From NCBI GenBank assembly GCA_039583875.1, contig CM077160.1:109011530-109075529 (forward strand): a stretch of 64,000 nt of DNA, in the 5' to 3' direction. The first letter of the stretch is position 1. Each line of letters starts with the position of its first letter. This stretch comes from Platanthera guangdongensis (taxonomy: Eukaryota; Streptophyta; Magnoliopsida; Asparagales; Orchidaceae). This document shows, piece by piece, positions 55,854 to 64,000 of this stretch. The translations under genes and the position numbers were made by a program. Below the pieces are notes generated by a model. The model was not told the origin of the DNA, ran no database searches, and saw only the letters and a program-made list of their open reading frames with translations.

Positions 55854-57734
55854 TGTTGGATCCCTAGTTGATTTGGGCTAGGTTCACTAACTTAGGATGT
55901 AACCCATCATGTATGGCCAGGGTCAAGTTTGTGTCCTAGAGTCTAGGCCAAGTAATTAGAGCCAACATCAGATGGACCAGCTATCATCAAGACCTTCAGA
56001 GACTCCAGATTTAGAATTTTTCAAGACTAAGTCAAGTGAGTTCGACGTTCGTCGAACTCAGCTCGACGAAAGGTGTTCTGCGCTCAACGATCGTGAGACA
56101 ATTCTTAGTGCTGGGCTCGACGATCCTTGTTCTCAGGTCGACGAATGTTGAGGTTCTTCATCAAGCCAAATTCAGGACAACTTCAGAATTTTTCTAAGTC
56201 CAGCTTCAAGCTTTGGTCGACGAATTAGATTCTGAGCTCGACGAATTCTGAACTCAGAGTATTTGTGTCGACACTTAGGGCATGTGTCGACACCAGTCAA
56301 TATATGTCGACACCAGAGGATTTGTGTCGACACCAGGATTTCATGTCGACACCAGGAGTTCAGTCAATACCAATTTATGTCGACACCAGAAGATTTGAGT
56401 CGACACCAAGATCAATCAGTCGACACCAGCTTATGTCGACACTGAATATCAGCAGATACATAATATTTGGCTTAGTCCACAATCTTTCTTCGCTTGACGA
56501 ATTTGGATCTCAGTTCGACAAATACTGTCTGACAGTGATAATTATCTGCTCGACGAATGAAGATTGTCTGTTCGACTAATGAAGAGTGTCTGGTTGACGA
56601 ACTTCAGCTCAGCTCGACGAACTCAAACTCAGCTCGACGAATTGCGTTCTTCATTCGATGAAACCAGACTAGGTCATCTTCAGGTTTCCCGTCCTGTTTC
56701 TTGGCGATGATTCTGGAGTTATTAATACCAGATCTTCTCGGAATGTTACCGTTAGAACGCGCATTGACTATGGACAATTACATGCTATTTTTCCATGAGA
56801 CAGTTGGGAAAATCATTGATTGTCGCTTCCTTCCAAGGCCGACTGCAATTACTGCTCAACATTCGAATTTTGAATGTTCTCAGGCAGTCAAAAAGATATT
56901 GACAAGAAAAGAAAGAATCAATACACAGTCAGATATACAGACACACAGACAACAAGCAATATAGTGATACAGACAGACAATCAGACAGACACTCTCAGAT
57001 TGCACAGAAGAACAATCATACTGAAATCAAAAGTTCTACTGCAATTAGCCTGACCAGAGAACAGTTTCAAGAAGAAGAAGAATAACCAATCATTATCAAG
57101 AGTCTTCTTCCTTCAACTCTACAGGACTACTTCAAAGGACAACAAACTTCAATCTGTCAAAGGAGTTCCTGAAACAAATTTTTGTCTAGGCATTCTAGGT
57201 CTTTGAAGACTTATCACCCTGAAGCAGTACTCTAGCATTCTTGATTAATTCAAGATCTCAGGGGGAGCAAGATCTACTACAATCAATCCACAAGTCTTCT
57301 CAGCTATTTTGAGAAAGAGAAGACACCATCTTTTTATTTCCAATTCCTATACAGTGTTTTAATTCCCTTCAAAATTATTCTGGTTGCAAGTCTCCCTCCA
57401 AAAGACTTGAGGTTTTGGTTTTTGAGCACCTGAACAAAAGCTCATTGGTGTCAGGCACCTGATCAAAAACCTGAGTGGATTCCTACCAGGGTGGTAGAAG
57501 AGTGGATGTACCCAGGTTGGGGAACCACTATAAAAATTTTGTGTGTCGTCTGGTTGTCCTTCTTTGTGTTTTGGCTGCGCTGTTCTGTGATTTGTTAGTT
57601 TGCTATGCTGATTTATTTTATTTGTTGAATTGTTCACCTATGCTTACAACAAAAGTTGTAAAGATTTTTGTAGTGAGCACAATACTCTATTCACCCCCCC
57701 CTCTAGAGTATTTCAGATCCAACTTGCACTTTCA
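55854..57734 (+). mobile_element. 5' LTR of H
   Basis: An 1881-bp LTR, TGTTGGATCCCTAG to GCACTTTCA, parallels solo LTR S. The mixed TCGACGA and TGTCGACAC section is at 56040-56660. The conserved GTGGATGTACCCAGGTTGGG block is at 57502-57534 and the C-run before CTCTAGAG at about 57694. The TATA box seen in S is degraded here (CTATACAGTG, about 57347). Confidence 0.88.
56040..56660. repeat. Mixed TCGACGA / TGTCGACAC array in H LTR
   Basis: Both motif classes occur in one LTR. TCGACGA-type words flank (56040-56250 and 56490-56660) a central cluster of about nine TGTCGACACCAG words (56266-56442). The centre is spaced irregularly (mostly 20-30 bp). This makes H a bridge between S (TCGACGA only) and D or F (TGTCGACA only). 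Confidence 0.85.
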
Positions 57735-57735
57735 A

Positions 57736-57747
57736 TAGGTATCAAAG
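57736..57747 (+). other. Primer-binding site of H
   Basis: TAGGTATCAAAG, one base after the LTR end, resembles the tRNA-Met-type site TGGTATCAGAG with changes. It fits the Copia/Sirevirus pattern; pairing may be weakened. Confidence 0.7.
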
Positions 57748-57865
57748 GGAGGTTGGTTAAAATACCACACCTTAGTGGTTGCACAGGCTAACACCTGAAC
57801 CACAAAGATCCCTCTAGTTAGATCTGTTTGTTTGCTTCTGTTATTAGATTTATCTCTTCACAGAC

Positions 57866-58960
57866 ATGGCCCAAAACAAAGACTATGCAAGCATCAGACC
57901 TCCAGTGTGCAACCTCAACAAGTTTGCCATCTGGAAGGCAAGAATCAAGTTATACATGAATTCTATTGATGATGATATCTTTTATGTTATTTTGACAGGT
58001 GTACCTCCAGCACCTACAGCTTCTACCAGCACTTCTATCAACATGACTGCAGTGCCTCCTCCAGAAAACAATGATGCATACAAGAAATCCAAGATGGCAG
58101 GTGCTAAGGCAATGAATATCTTAGCCCAGACTATGTTAGATGACATATTCCAGAAGGTGGCTGGGTGCACCTTAGCCAAAGCCATTTGGGATTCCCTTAA
58201 CCAAATGGTAGCTGGCTCTGTAGATGAAAGAAAGGACAGGAGATCCAGTCTCATTTCCCTATATGAGAACTTCAAAAAGGATGAGACAGAATCAGTGGCT
58301 GACATGTATAATAGATTGAGTTCAATCATCAATGAGCTCAAAACCCTTGATAAGGACATCACCTTGACAGAGGTGAATGATAAGATTCTGATGTGTTTCC
58401 CTAGCTCTTGGGATTCCAGAATCTGGCCAATTAAAGAAGCTAGAAGCCTCAATGAGATATCAACTGAGTCACTGTTAGGCAAATTGAAATCTTATGAGCA
58501 GCTGATCAAATCAAGAGAAGCAGCAGAACAAAAGGCAACTACTCCAGTTAGAAAGGAGCACAACATAGCCTTCAAAGCATTTGAAGAAAGTGAGACATCA
58601 ACTTCCAATGAAGAGCTCATGAGCCTCTTTGCCAAAAGGTTCTACAAGATGGCAAGGAAGGATTTCAGAAGGAAATCATCCAGACAGGATGATAAGCCCA
58701 AGTATGACAAGACACCAACCAAGGAGGTTGTGTGTTTTGGGTGCAGAAAGCCTGGACATTACATCTCAGAATGTCCAAAAAATCAGAAGAAGGACAAGAG
58801 CAAAGAAAGAGACTCCAGGAGAAAGCACAGTAGTAGACCCTCCTCCAGCAAATATAAAAAGAAAGACAAGGGATTTGTTGTTAAGACTTGGCGTGACACT
58901 GAAGAAGAAACATCTTCCTCCAGTTCAAGTGAAGAAGAGGAAGAAGCAAGATCCAAGTAG
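57866..58960 (+). CDS. gag: Gag of Sirevirus H
   Basis: A 364-codon frame begins at ATG 57866 (MAQNKDYASIRPPVCNLNKF), followed by a WKARIKLYMNSIDDDIFYVI segment typical of Copia Gag. The capsid region has AMNILAQTML, AIWDSLNQMV and DMYNRLSSIINELK. One zinc knuckle, CFGCRKPGHYISEC, lies near 58735-58776, then a Lys/Ser-rich and acidic tail. The TAG at 58958-58960 separates it, in the same frame, from the linker ORF at 58961. In Sireviruses gag and pol are often separated by a stop, so this may be native or a mutation. A 130-bp leader separates it from the LTR. Confidence 0.88.
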   Translation: MAQNKDYASIRPPVCNLNKFAIWKARIKLYMNSIDDDIFYVILTGVPPAPTASTSTSINMTAVPPPENNDAYKKSKMAGAKAMNILAQTMLDDIFQKVAGCTLAKAIWDSLNQMVAGSVDERKDRRSSLISLYENFKKDETESVADMYNRLSSIINELKTLDKDITLTEVNDKILMCFPSSWDSRIWPIKEARSLNEISTESLLGKLKSYEQLIKSREAAEQKATTPVRKEHNIAFKAFEESETSTSNEELMSLFAKRFYKMARKDFRRKSSRQDDKPKYDKTPTKEVVCFGCRKPGHYISECPKNQKKDKSKERDSRRKHSSRPSSSKYKKKDKGFVVKTWRDTEEETSSSSSSEEEEEARSK

Positions 58961-59989
58961 GTGTGCCTAATGGCAATTGATGCCTCCAGGAGCAATTCTG
59001 GATCAGAAGAAGAATCTGAAGATGAAGCTGCCTCAGACTCAGAGGCAGATCAGGTTATCTCTAGCTTTGACTTTAGTTCTGATTTATTTAAAGATGAATT
59101 CAAATCTATGTGCTTAGACCTAATCAATTTAGAAAAGGAAATAAAAACTCTTAGAGAAAGATTAGGGAGTCTTGAATCTGTAAATTCAAAGAACATAAAG
59201 CTAACAGACCAACTAACCTTAGCTAATGAACAAATAATTAAATTAAAATCTGAATTGTGTGAGGCCAAACAACTTGAGCAATCTCTCAATGGGAGAAGCC
59301 TCAAGCTGATGGACATTACAAGCACAGTGAATGCCAGATTAAATGGCAAGCTGGGTTTGGGTGCTTCATCAAGTTTACCCCAAATAATCAAGAAAAATAT
59401 TCTTTCAACCCCCATCAAGTTTATTTCTGCAAAGGGAAAAGAAAAATTAATATACAAACCAAGGTCAGAAAATAATCCAAAACCTATAGACAAGAGAAAC
59501 AGAAATCTGAAAACAGTAAATAAAAACAAAGTTCAGCAGCATTCGTCGAACTCAGATCAACGAAATGTGGCCAGTTCGTCGAACCCAGATCGATGAACGC
59601 TGAACGCAAACTTCAGGTATAACAATTCATCTAACTGCGATCGACGAACTGTGTATGGTTCGTCGAGCAGAGGTCGACGAACTTGGGGCACAGAAAATGA
59701 CTATTGTCATTCTCTGAGCAGAGATCGACGATCTCAGCCCTATTCGTCGAACTCTTATCGACGAACTTACAACAATTCGTCGAACCCAGAAAGACCAAAC
59801 CTAAATCATTTCTCTTACAGAAATTTTAAGCCAACTAATAAGACATTTAATCCAGTAGTTGATTGGGTAATTCCACCTAGGAGATATCACCCATTAGGTT
59901 ATAAATCACAACCTGCATTATCAGTTATTTCCAGCTTTTCATTTCAACCAAATAAAGGACCCAAGGTAACCTGGGTCAAGAACAACTGA
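58961..59989 (+). pseudogene. Gag-Pol linker region of H with SSN-DRR repeats
   Basis: This is in frame with gag. An acidic start (SGSEEESEDEAASDSEADQV) leads into a coiled-coil-like segment (LDLINLEKEIKTLRERLGSL; LTDQLTLANEQIIKLKSELC). From 59530 to 59790 the DNA holds repeated TTCGTCGAAC and GATCGACGAAC words that encode Ser-Ser-Asn-x-Asp-Arg-Arg repeats. A TGA at 59594-59596 stands where CGA (Arg) fits the repeat. The frame closes at a TGA (59987-59989) before protease, which lies in another frame. The role of such linkers is unknown. Confidence 0.75.
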
Positions 59990-59999
59990 ATTTTGTTTT

Positions 60000-60420
60000 T
60001 CCTTGCAGGTACAGGTGAAGAGCTGTCCAAGGGTAAGTCCGACATAGTACTTGGACAGTGGTTGCTCCAAACACATGACAGGCAGCAAGGGCAATCTATC
60101 CAATTACAAGCCCAAGCTAGGACCAAAGGTGATTTTTGGAGATTCCAACAGTGGTCAATCAGAAGGATATGGAACAGTGAAGATTAGATCAGTTACTTTC
60201 AAGAAAGTAACATATGTAAGAGGACTCAAACATAACCTTATATCCATAAGTCAATTATGTGATGAAGGTTATCAGGTACATTTTAATTCTACTTCCTGTT
60301 CTATTATTGATAATAATAACAAAACTGTTTTAATTGGACTTAGATAAGACAACATATACTTAGTAGATTTTATTTCTGCCACAACTGATATTTGCTTACT
60401 GAATGTTACTAGTAATCAAA
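60000..60420 (+). pseudogene. pro: Protease of Sirevirus H
   Basis: This is in the pol frame: LQVQVKSCPRVSP, then a TAG (60045-60047) where Trp is expected, then YLDSGCSKHMTG with the D-S-G active site (near 60054), KVIFGDSNSGQSEGYGTV, and LKHNLISISQLCDEGYQVHF. A TAA at 60345-60347 interrupts the segment before DNIYLVDFISA. The active site is intact but the frame is not. Confidence 0.85.
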
Positions 60421-61700
60421 ATGAGTTATGACATAAAAGACTAGGACATGCAAACCTTAAGAATATATCTAGGTTATCTAAAGACAACCTTGTTAGAGGT
60501 TTACCTTCTGGCCCCTACAAGAAGGAAAGCCTATGCAGGGCTTGTCAATTAGGCAAGCAAACCAAAACTAGTTTTAAATCTATTAATAAAAGTGATTCAC
60601 CTAGGATATTGTATTTGCTTTATGTGGATCTATTTGGACCCATTGCAGTACAAAGCCTAGGAGGGAAGTCTTATACTTTAGTGATTGTTGATGACTTCTC
60701 TAAATTCAGTTGGGTAGCCTTTATGAGAGCTAAGTCAGATACATTCAAGGTTTTTACAGATTTTCTCAGGACCATACAGATTGAGTTCTCTACTCATGTT
60801 GCATTGATCAGAAGTGATCATGGCACAGAGTTTGAGTCTCTTCTTATGCATGAGTTCTATGAGAAGGAAGGTATCAGGCAGTGCTTCTCAACTCCTAGAA
60901 CTCCCCAACAAAATGGGGTTGCTGAAAGGAAAAATAGGACACTCATTGAATCTGTAGGTACATTATTAGCAGATGCTTACATGCCTCTATCCTTTTGGGC
61001 AGAATCTGTAAATACTGCTAATTATGTCCTGAATAGAAGTCTTATACATAAACTGAAAAATAAGACCCCCTATGAATTACTTAAAGGGAAGAAATCTAAA
61101 ATCACATATTTTAAAGTTTTTGGCTGCATTTGTTACATTCACACAAATAACAAGAGATACATTAGAAAGTTTGAGGCTAAGGCTGAAGAAGAGATTTTTC
61201 TAGGATATTCCCAAGTAAGCAAGACTTATAGGGTTTTCAATAAATCATCTCTTAAAATTGAAGAATCTGTGCATGTATCTTTTGATGAAGCTAACATGTC
61301 TTATAAGGAGAAAGAGATTTCTACCAATAGCTTTTTGCAGGTTCCTCAACTGTGTGAGTCTATGGATGGACTAAACCTCACCCAAGAGGTATCAACCCAT
61401 CCTACTCCACAGGTTGCTGAAGATAGTGAAGAAAAAATTCAAGTGGAAGTGGCTGAACTTCCCTCAACAGCTAGTACCATTCCCCAAGAGGAATTAATTA
61501 CAGAAGCTGTTGTTCAACAAACTCCACCAACTGATCTTGTCACACTTAGATATCACCCCAGATCTCAAGTGATTGGAGACATTTTAGTAGGTGTGCATAC
61601 AAGGCATCAACTCAACCAAGACTTGATGCATGCATGTTTTCTCTCTCAAATTGAACCTCTCACTATCCATGAAGCAGAGCAAGATCCCCACTGCATCATT
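60421..61700 (+). pseudogene. pol: Integrase of Sirevirus H
   Basis: The zinc site is HKRLGH...CRACQLGK (60432-60555); a TGA at 60429-60431 replaces the Trp usually before HKRL. The core frame is open 60609-61895: first D in YVDLFGP, second in IRSDHGTEF, Glu in NGVAERKNRT, with exact D-35-E spacing. The C-terminal part shows ITYFKVFGCICYIHTNNKRY and EEIFLGYSQVSKTYRVFNKS, then a variable linker. The catalytic residues are all present, so decay is recent or limited to stops. Confidence 0.9.
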
Positions 61701-62394
61701 GCAATGCAAGAGGAACTAAATCAGTTTGAGAGATGTAGAGTTTGGGATTTGGTTCCAAGACCCCATAACTACCCAATTATTGGAACTAAATGGGTCTACA
61801 GGAACAAGTTGGATGCTCAAGGCAACATAGTGAGGAACAAGGCTAGGCTTGTTGCTCAAGGCTACAGGCAAGAGGAAGGAATTGACTATGACTAAACCTT
61901 TGCTCCTGTTGCAAGGTTAGAGGCCATAAGAATATTCCTTGCCTATGCAGCTCACAAGAGATTTAAGGTCTACCAAATGGATGTCAAGAGTGCATTTCTG
62001 AATGGAGTACTTCAAGAAGAGGTTTATGTAGAACAACCTCCAGGTTTTATCTCTCCAACTCAACCTTCTTTTGTTTTTAAATTACATAAAGCTCTCTATG
62101 GTTTAAAGCAAGCTCCAAGAGCTTGGTATGAGACCTTAGCAAGCTTTCTTTTAGAGCATAAATTTACAAGAGGAACCATAGATAAAACACTTTTCACTAG
62201 ACATCATAAGGACCAAATATTATTAGTACAAATATATGTGGATGACATCATTTTTGGGTCTACTGATCCCAAATTGTGCAAGAGGTTTGCTGACCTCATG
62301 CATTCTAAATTTGAGATGAGTAGCATGGGTGAGCTTTCCTACTTCCTTGGTCTCCAAGTGAAGCAGCTCCCAGATGGTATCTTCTGTAACGCCC
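61701..62394 (+). pseudogene. pol: Reverse transcriptase of Sirevirus H, truncated
   Basis: The entry motif is ALQEELNQFERCRVWDLVPR-like (reads AMQEELNQFE), then GTKWVYRNKLDAQGNIVRNK and LVAQGYRQEEGIDYD, a TAA (61893-61895) where Glu is usual, then [20 protein letters not shown] and [10 protein letters not shown] with the first catalytic D. Y-V-D-D is at 62235-62246. [17 protein letters not shown] follows and stops at 62394, where the LTR of G begins. The E pol fragment aligns over this last part. Confidence 0.9.
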
Positions 62395-64000
62395 CGGAAC
62401 TCAAAGGAGCAAAGGGGGACGTTTTGGGCCAGTTTTGGTTTCTGGCTGAAGGCACACGGCCTGGGACACGGACGTGTCCCAGGGCGTGTCAAGCGTGTGT
62501 CGACACTTAGCCGCGAAGTCGTCGAGTTATTCTCGACGATTCGTCGAGAATGGGCACACGGCCTGCGACACGGGCGTGTCGCAGGGCGTGTCGACCCGTG
62601 TCGACACTTAGCCGTAAAATCGTCGAGTTATGCTCGACGATTCGTCGAGAATGGGTACACGACCTGCGACACGGGCGTGTCGCAGGGCGTGTCGACCCGT
62701 GTCGACGATCGTCAAGGTGAAATCGTCGAGATTCACTCGACGATCGTCGAGTCAAGGAACACGGCCTAGGACACGGGCGTGTCCAAGGCCGTGTCATCGA
62801 GTCGTCGATCTTCCCTCGACGAAATGTCCCGTGTACATGGCCTGGGGGCCCAGGCGTGTCACTATGACACGGGCAAGGACACGGGCGTGTCCTAGAACCC
62901 GTGCAGTGCTCGGGTTGAAAGCGGGAGAAAATAATGGGGTACACGGCCGGCTACACGGCCGTGTCAGCTGGAACACGGGCGTGTCAGCTCGAACACGGGC
63001 ATGTTCGATACCCGTGTGCGGGTTCAGAAGATTCGATTTTGATGGCGAATGCGGCACACGGCCCTGGACACAAGCGTGTGCCAGGCCATGTTCGGTCCAG
63101 ATTGGGCATTTCAGCCCCGAATCAAAGCCGCTCGTTTTCTTAGGTTGAGATCCGACGGCTGGGGTTGGTTCCTGAGAGGATATACTCGGGTTTGACTTAG
63201 AAAATCCTTCACTTTTCACCCTTTTCATCTCTCCAAACCCTTGGAGAAAGAAGAGCTAAGGCAAGAGGAAGAGGAGCTAGATCCGCCATTGGAGGAGCTT
63301 CGGAGCTCCGAATCGCAAGCCGACTCCGGATCCACGGAGGCAACGCAAGTGCGGTGATTTCTATCCGATTACTTTTCGATGGCACCAAAGAGGAATCCAA
63401 GGGTAACGATCCTCATCTTGAGCTTGAATCGCTCCTTTTCTTAGCATAGGAAGCCCCCTCTCGTGAGTTTGTGGAGAGTTGGAGGTGTTCCTTCGGGTAG
63501 ATATGTAAAGTCCCCGTTGTTTAGAGTCCGTATGCGAGAACGGACATAGGCATTTTGGTTGAAGCCTACCCGGACATGTTAGTCCGGATCGGTGATGTTG
63601 CATTGCATAAGGCCGGAGAAGACTCCGTGCTATTGGGTGTTTTCGGGTTTTCGACGCGGTAGATTGCAGCAGGGAGCCTTGGGGACTAACCCAAAGGTGC
63701 ACCCGGAAAACTGGGCGGACACGAGGTCTTGCCAACTTGGTGGCCTGAGAGCCAACTTGAACATAACTGGGTTATGTGATTTGTGATGGACACGGGACTC
63801 GGTGGAAGTTTGACCCGCGCATATGGCTTAAATTGTCGTTGCGACGTGAGCACGGGTTAGATGGAACCGTACCCGTTCTATGTCGTTCGGTTAAAGAGAC
63901 CTAAAGGCACGTGGCACTTACCGTTGGCATAGAATAGGGTCTTCGGCGGTCGATGGCTTAAATTGACGTGACCAATGCCAGGAAGACAAATTGCTCATAG
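62395..64000 (+). mobile_element. LTR (and possible internal start) of element G
   Basis: TGTAACGCCCCGGAACTC begins directly in the RT of H; the start word TGTAACGCCCC is shared with F, and the flank TCTTC (62390-62394) is the candidate target site. The region holds the hairpin array (62450-62830), further ACACGG/CCGTGT palindromes to 63100, and GC-rich sequence to the window end. No PBS or gag is recognised, so the window probably ends within the LTR. Short frames inside are not supported as genes. Gypsy membership is inferred from the LTR start. Confidence 0.65.
62450..62830. repeat. 102-bp array of hairpin pairs in G LTR
   Basis: There are four units with a period of 101-102 bp. Each has an 11-bp-arm palindrome (62460-62483, 62562-62585, 62663-62686, 62765-62788). 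The stems differ but stay paired: CCTGGGACACG in unit 1, CCTGCGACACG in 2 and 3, and CCTAGGACACG with one mismatch in 4. Between them lies a second hairpin TCGTCGAG-5 nt-CTCGACGA (62519-62539, 62620-62640, 62723-62743). GTGTCGAC words lie between the two. Confidence 0.9.

Larger units (their letters stand above)
55854..62394 (+). mobile_element. Sirevirus-type Copia element H (5' part)
   Basis: The order is 5' LTR (55854-57734), PBS, gag, linker ORF, protease, integrase, RT up to 62394, where G cuts it. Integrase precedes RT, which defines Copia. The PBS type, a long LTR with a CACCCCCC-CTCTAGAG run, and the large Gag and linker match Sireviruses. Left flank GAAAG (55849-55853) is the target site in D. 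The remainder of RT, RNase H, any env-like ORF and the 3' LTR lie beyond the window. Confidence 0.85.

Noticed and set aside
59966..60008. Intron between linker and protease of H (AAG|GTAACC to TTGCAG|GT)
   Set aside because: The T-rich acceptor looks good, but the only clear donor leaves about 43 nt, too short for a plant intron; a simple indel explains the frame change.

Overview
The window looks like nuclear DNA from a repeat-rich flowering plant. I cannot name the species, and I see no cellular (non-transposon) gene, rRNA, tRNA or CRISPR array. Almost every base can be assigned to LTR retrotransposons or their remnants: Ty3/Gypsy chromoviruses of the Tekay/Del type, one further chromovirus, one Tat/Ogre-type Gypsy element, and several Ty1/Copia elements of the Sirevirus (SIRE/Maximus) type. 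There is also one small MITE.

Layout. (1) 1-7068 is a decayed Tat-type Gypsy element on + (structured leader, gag, protease, RT, RNase H). Its RT is split by a 1968-bp solo Sirevirus LTR, S (4122-6089). (2) 7069-9979 is AT-rich DNA plus a diverged LTR fragment, Z. (3) From 9980 a minus-strand Sirevirus, E, runs as 3' LTR, env-like gene and pol. It is split by F, a young, nearly complete Tekay element (14184-25294, perfect 5-bp target duplication ATCCT), and by a 217-bp MITE (25705-25921). (4) E is cut at 27296 by LTR C, which belongs to the same family as A and Z. C is cut at 30872 by chromovirus B (+ strand). B is split by Tekay element A (33527-46280, minus strand) inside its protease active-site region, and by a rearranged Copia fragment (47137-48085) inside its RT. 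(5) B is cut in its 3' LTR at 51229 by minus-strand Sirevirus D (LTR, env-like gene). D is cut at 55854 by + strand Sirevirus H (LTR, PBS, gag, protease, integrase, RT). H is cut at 62395 by the LTR of a further element, G, which leaves the window. The right side is therefore a nest E>C>B>D>H>G.

How the genes work together: each element encodes, or once encoded, Gag (capsid/nucleocapsid), protease, RT-RNase H and integrase, some with a C-terminal chromodomain that guides insertion. Only F is close to intact. It has one pol frame of 1029 codons with all RT, RNase H and integrase catalytic acids, and three in-frame TAG codons upstream.

Most interesting signals: (a) a candidate 85-nt intron between gag and protease in F that would put the two in frame; (b) tandem leader hairpins in F and in the Tat element, with a constant loop and co-varying stems; (c) arrays built on TCGACGA and GTGTCGACAC in the LTRs of unrelated families, and even inside the coding region of H; (d) a 102-bp-period array of compensated hairpins in the LTR of G.
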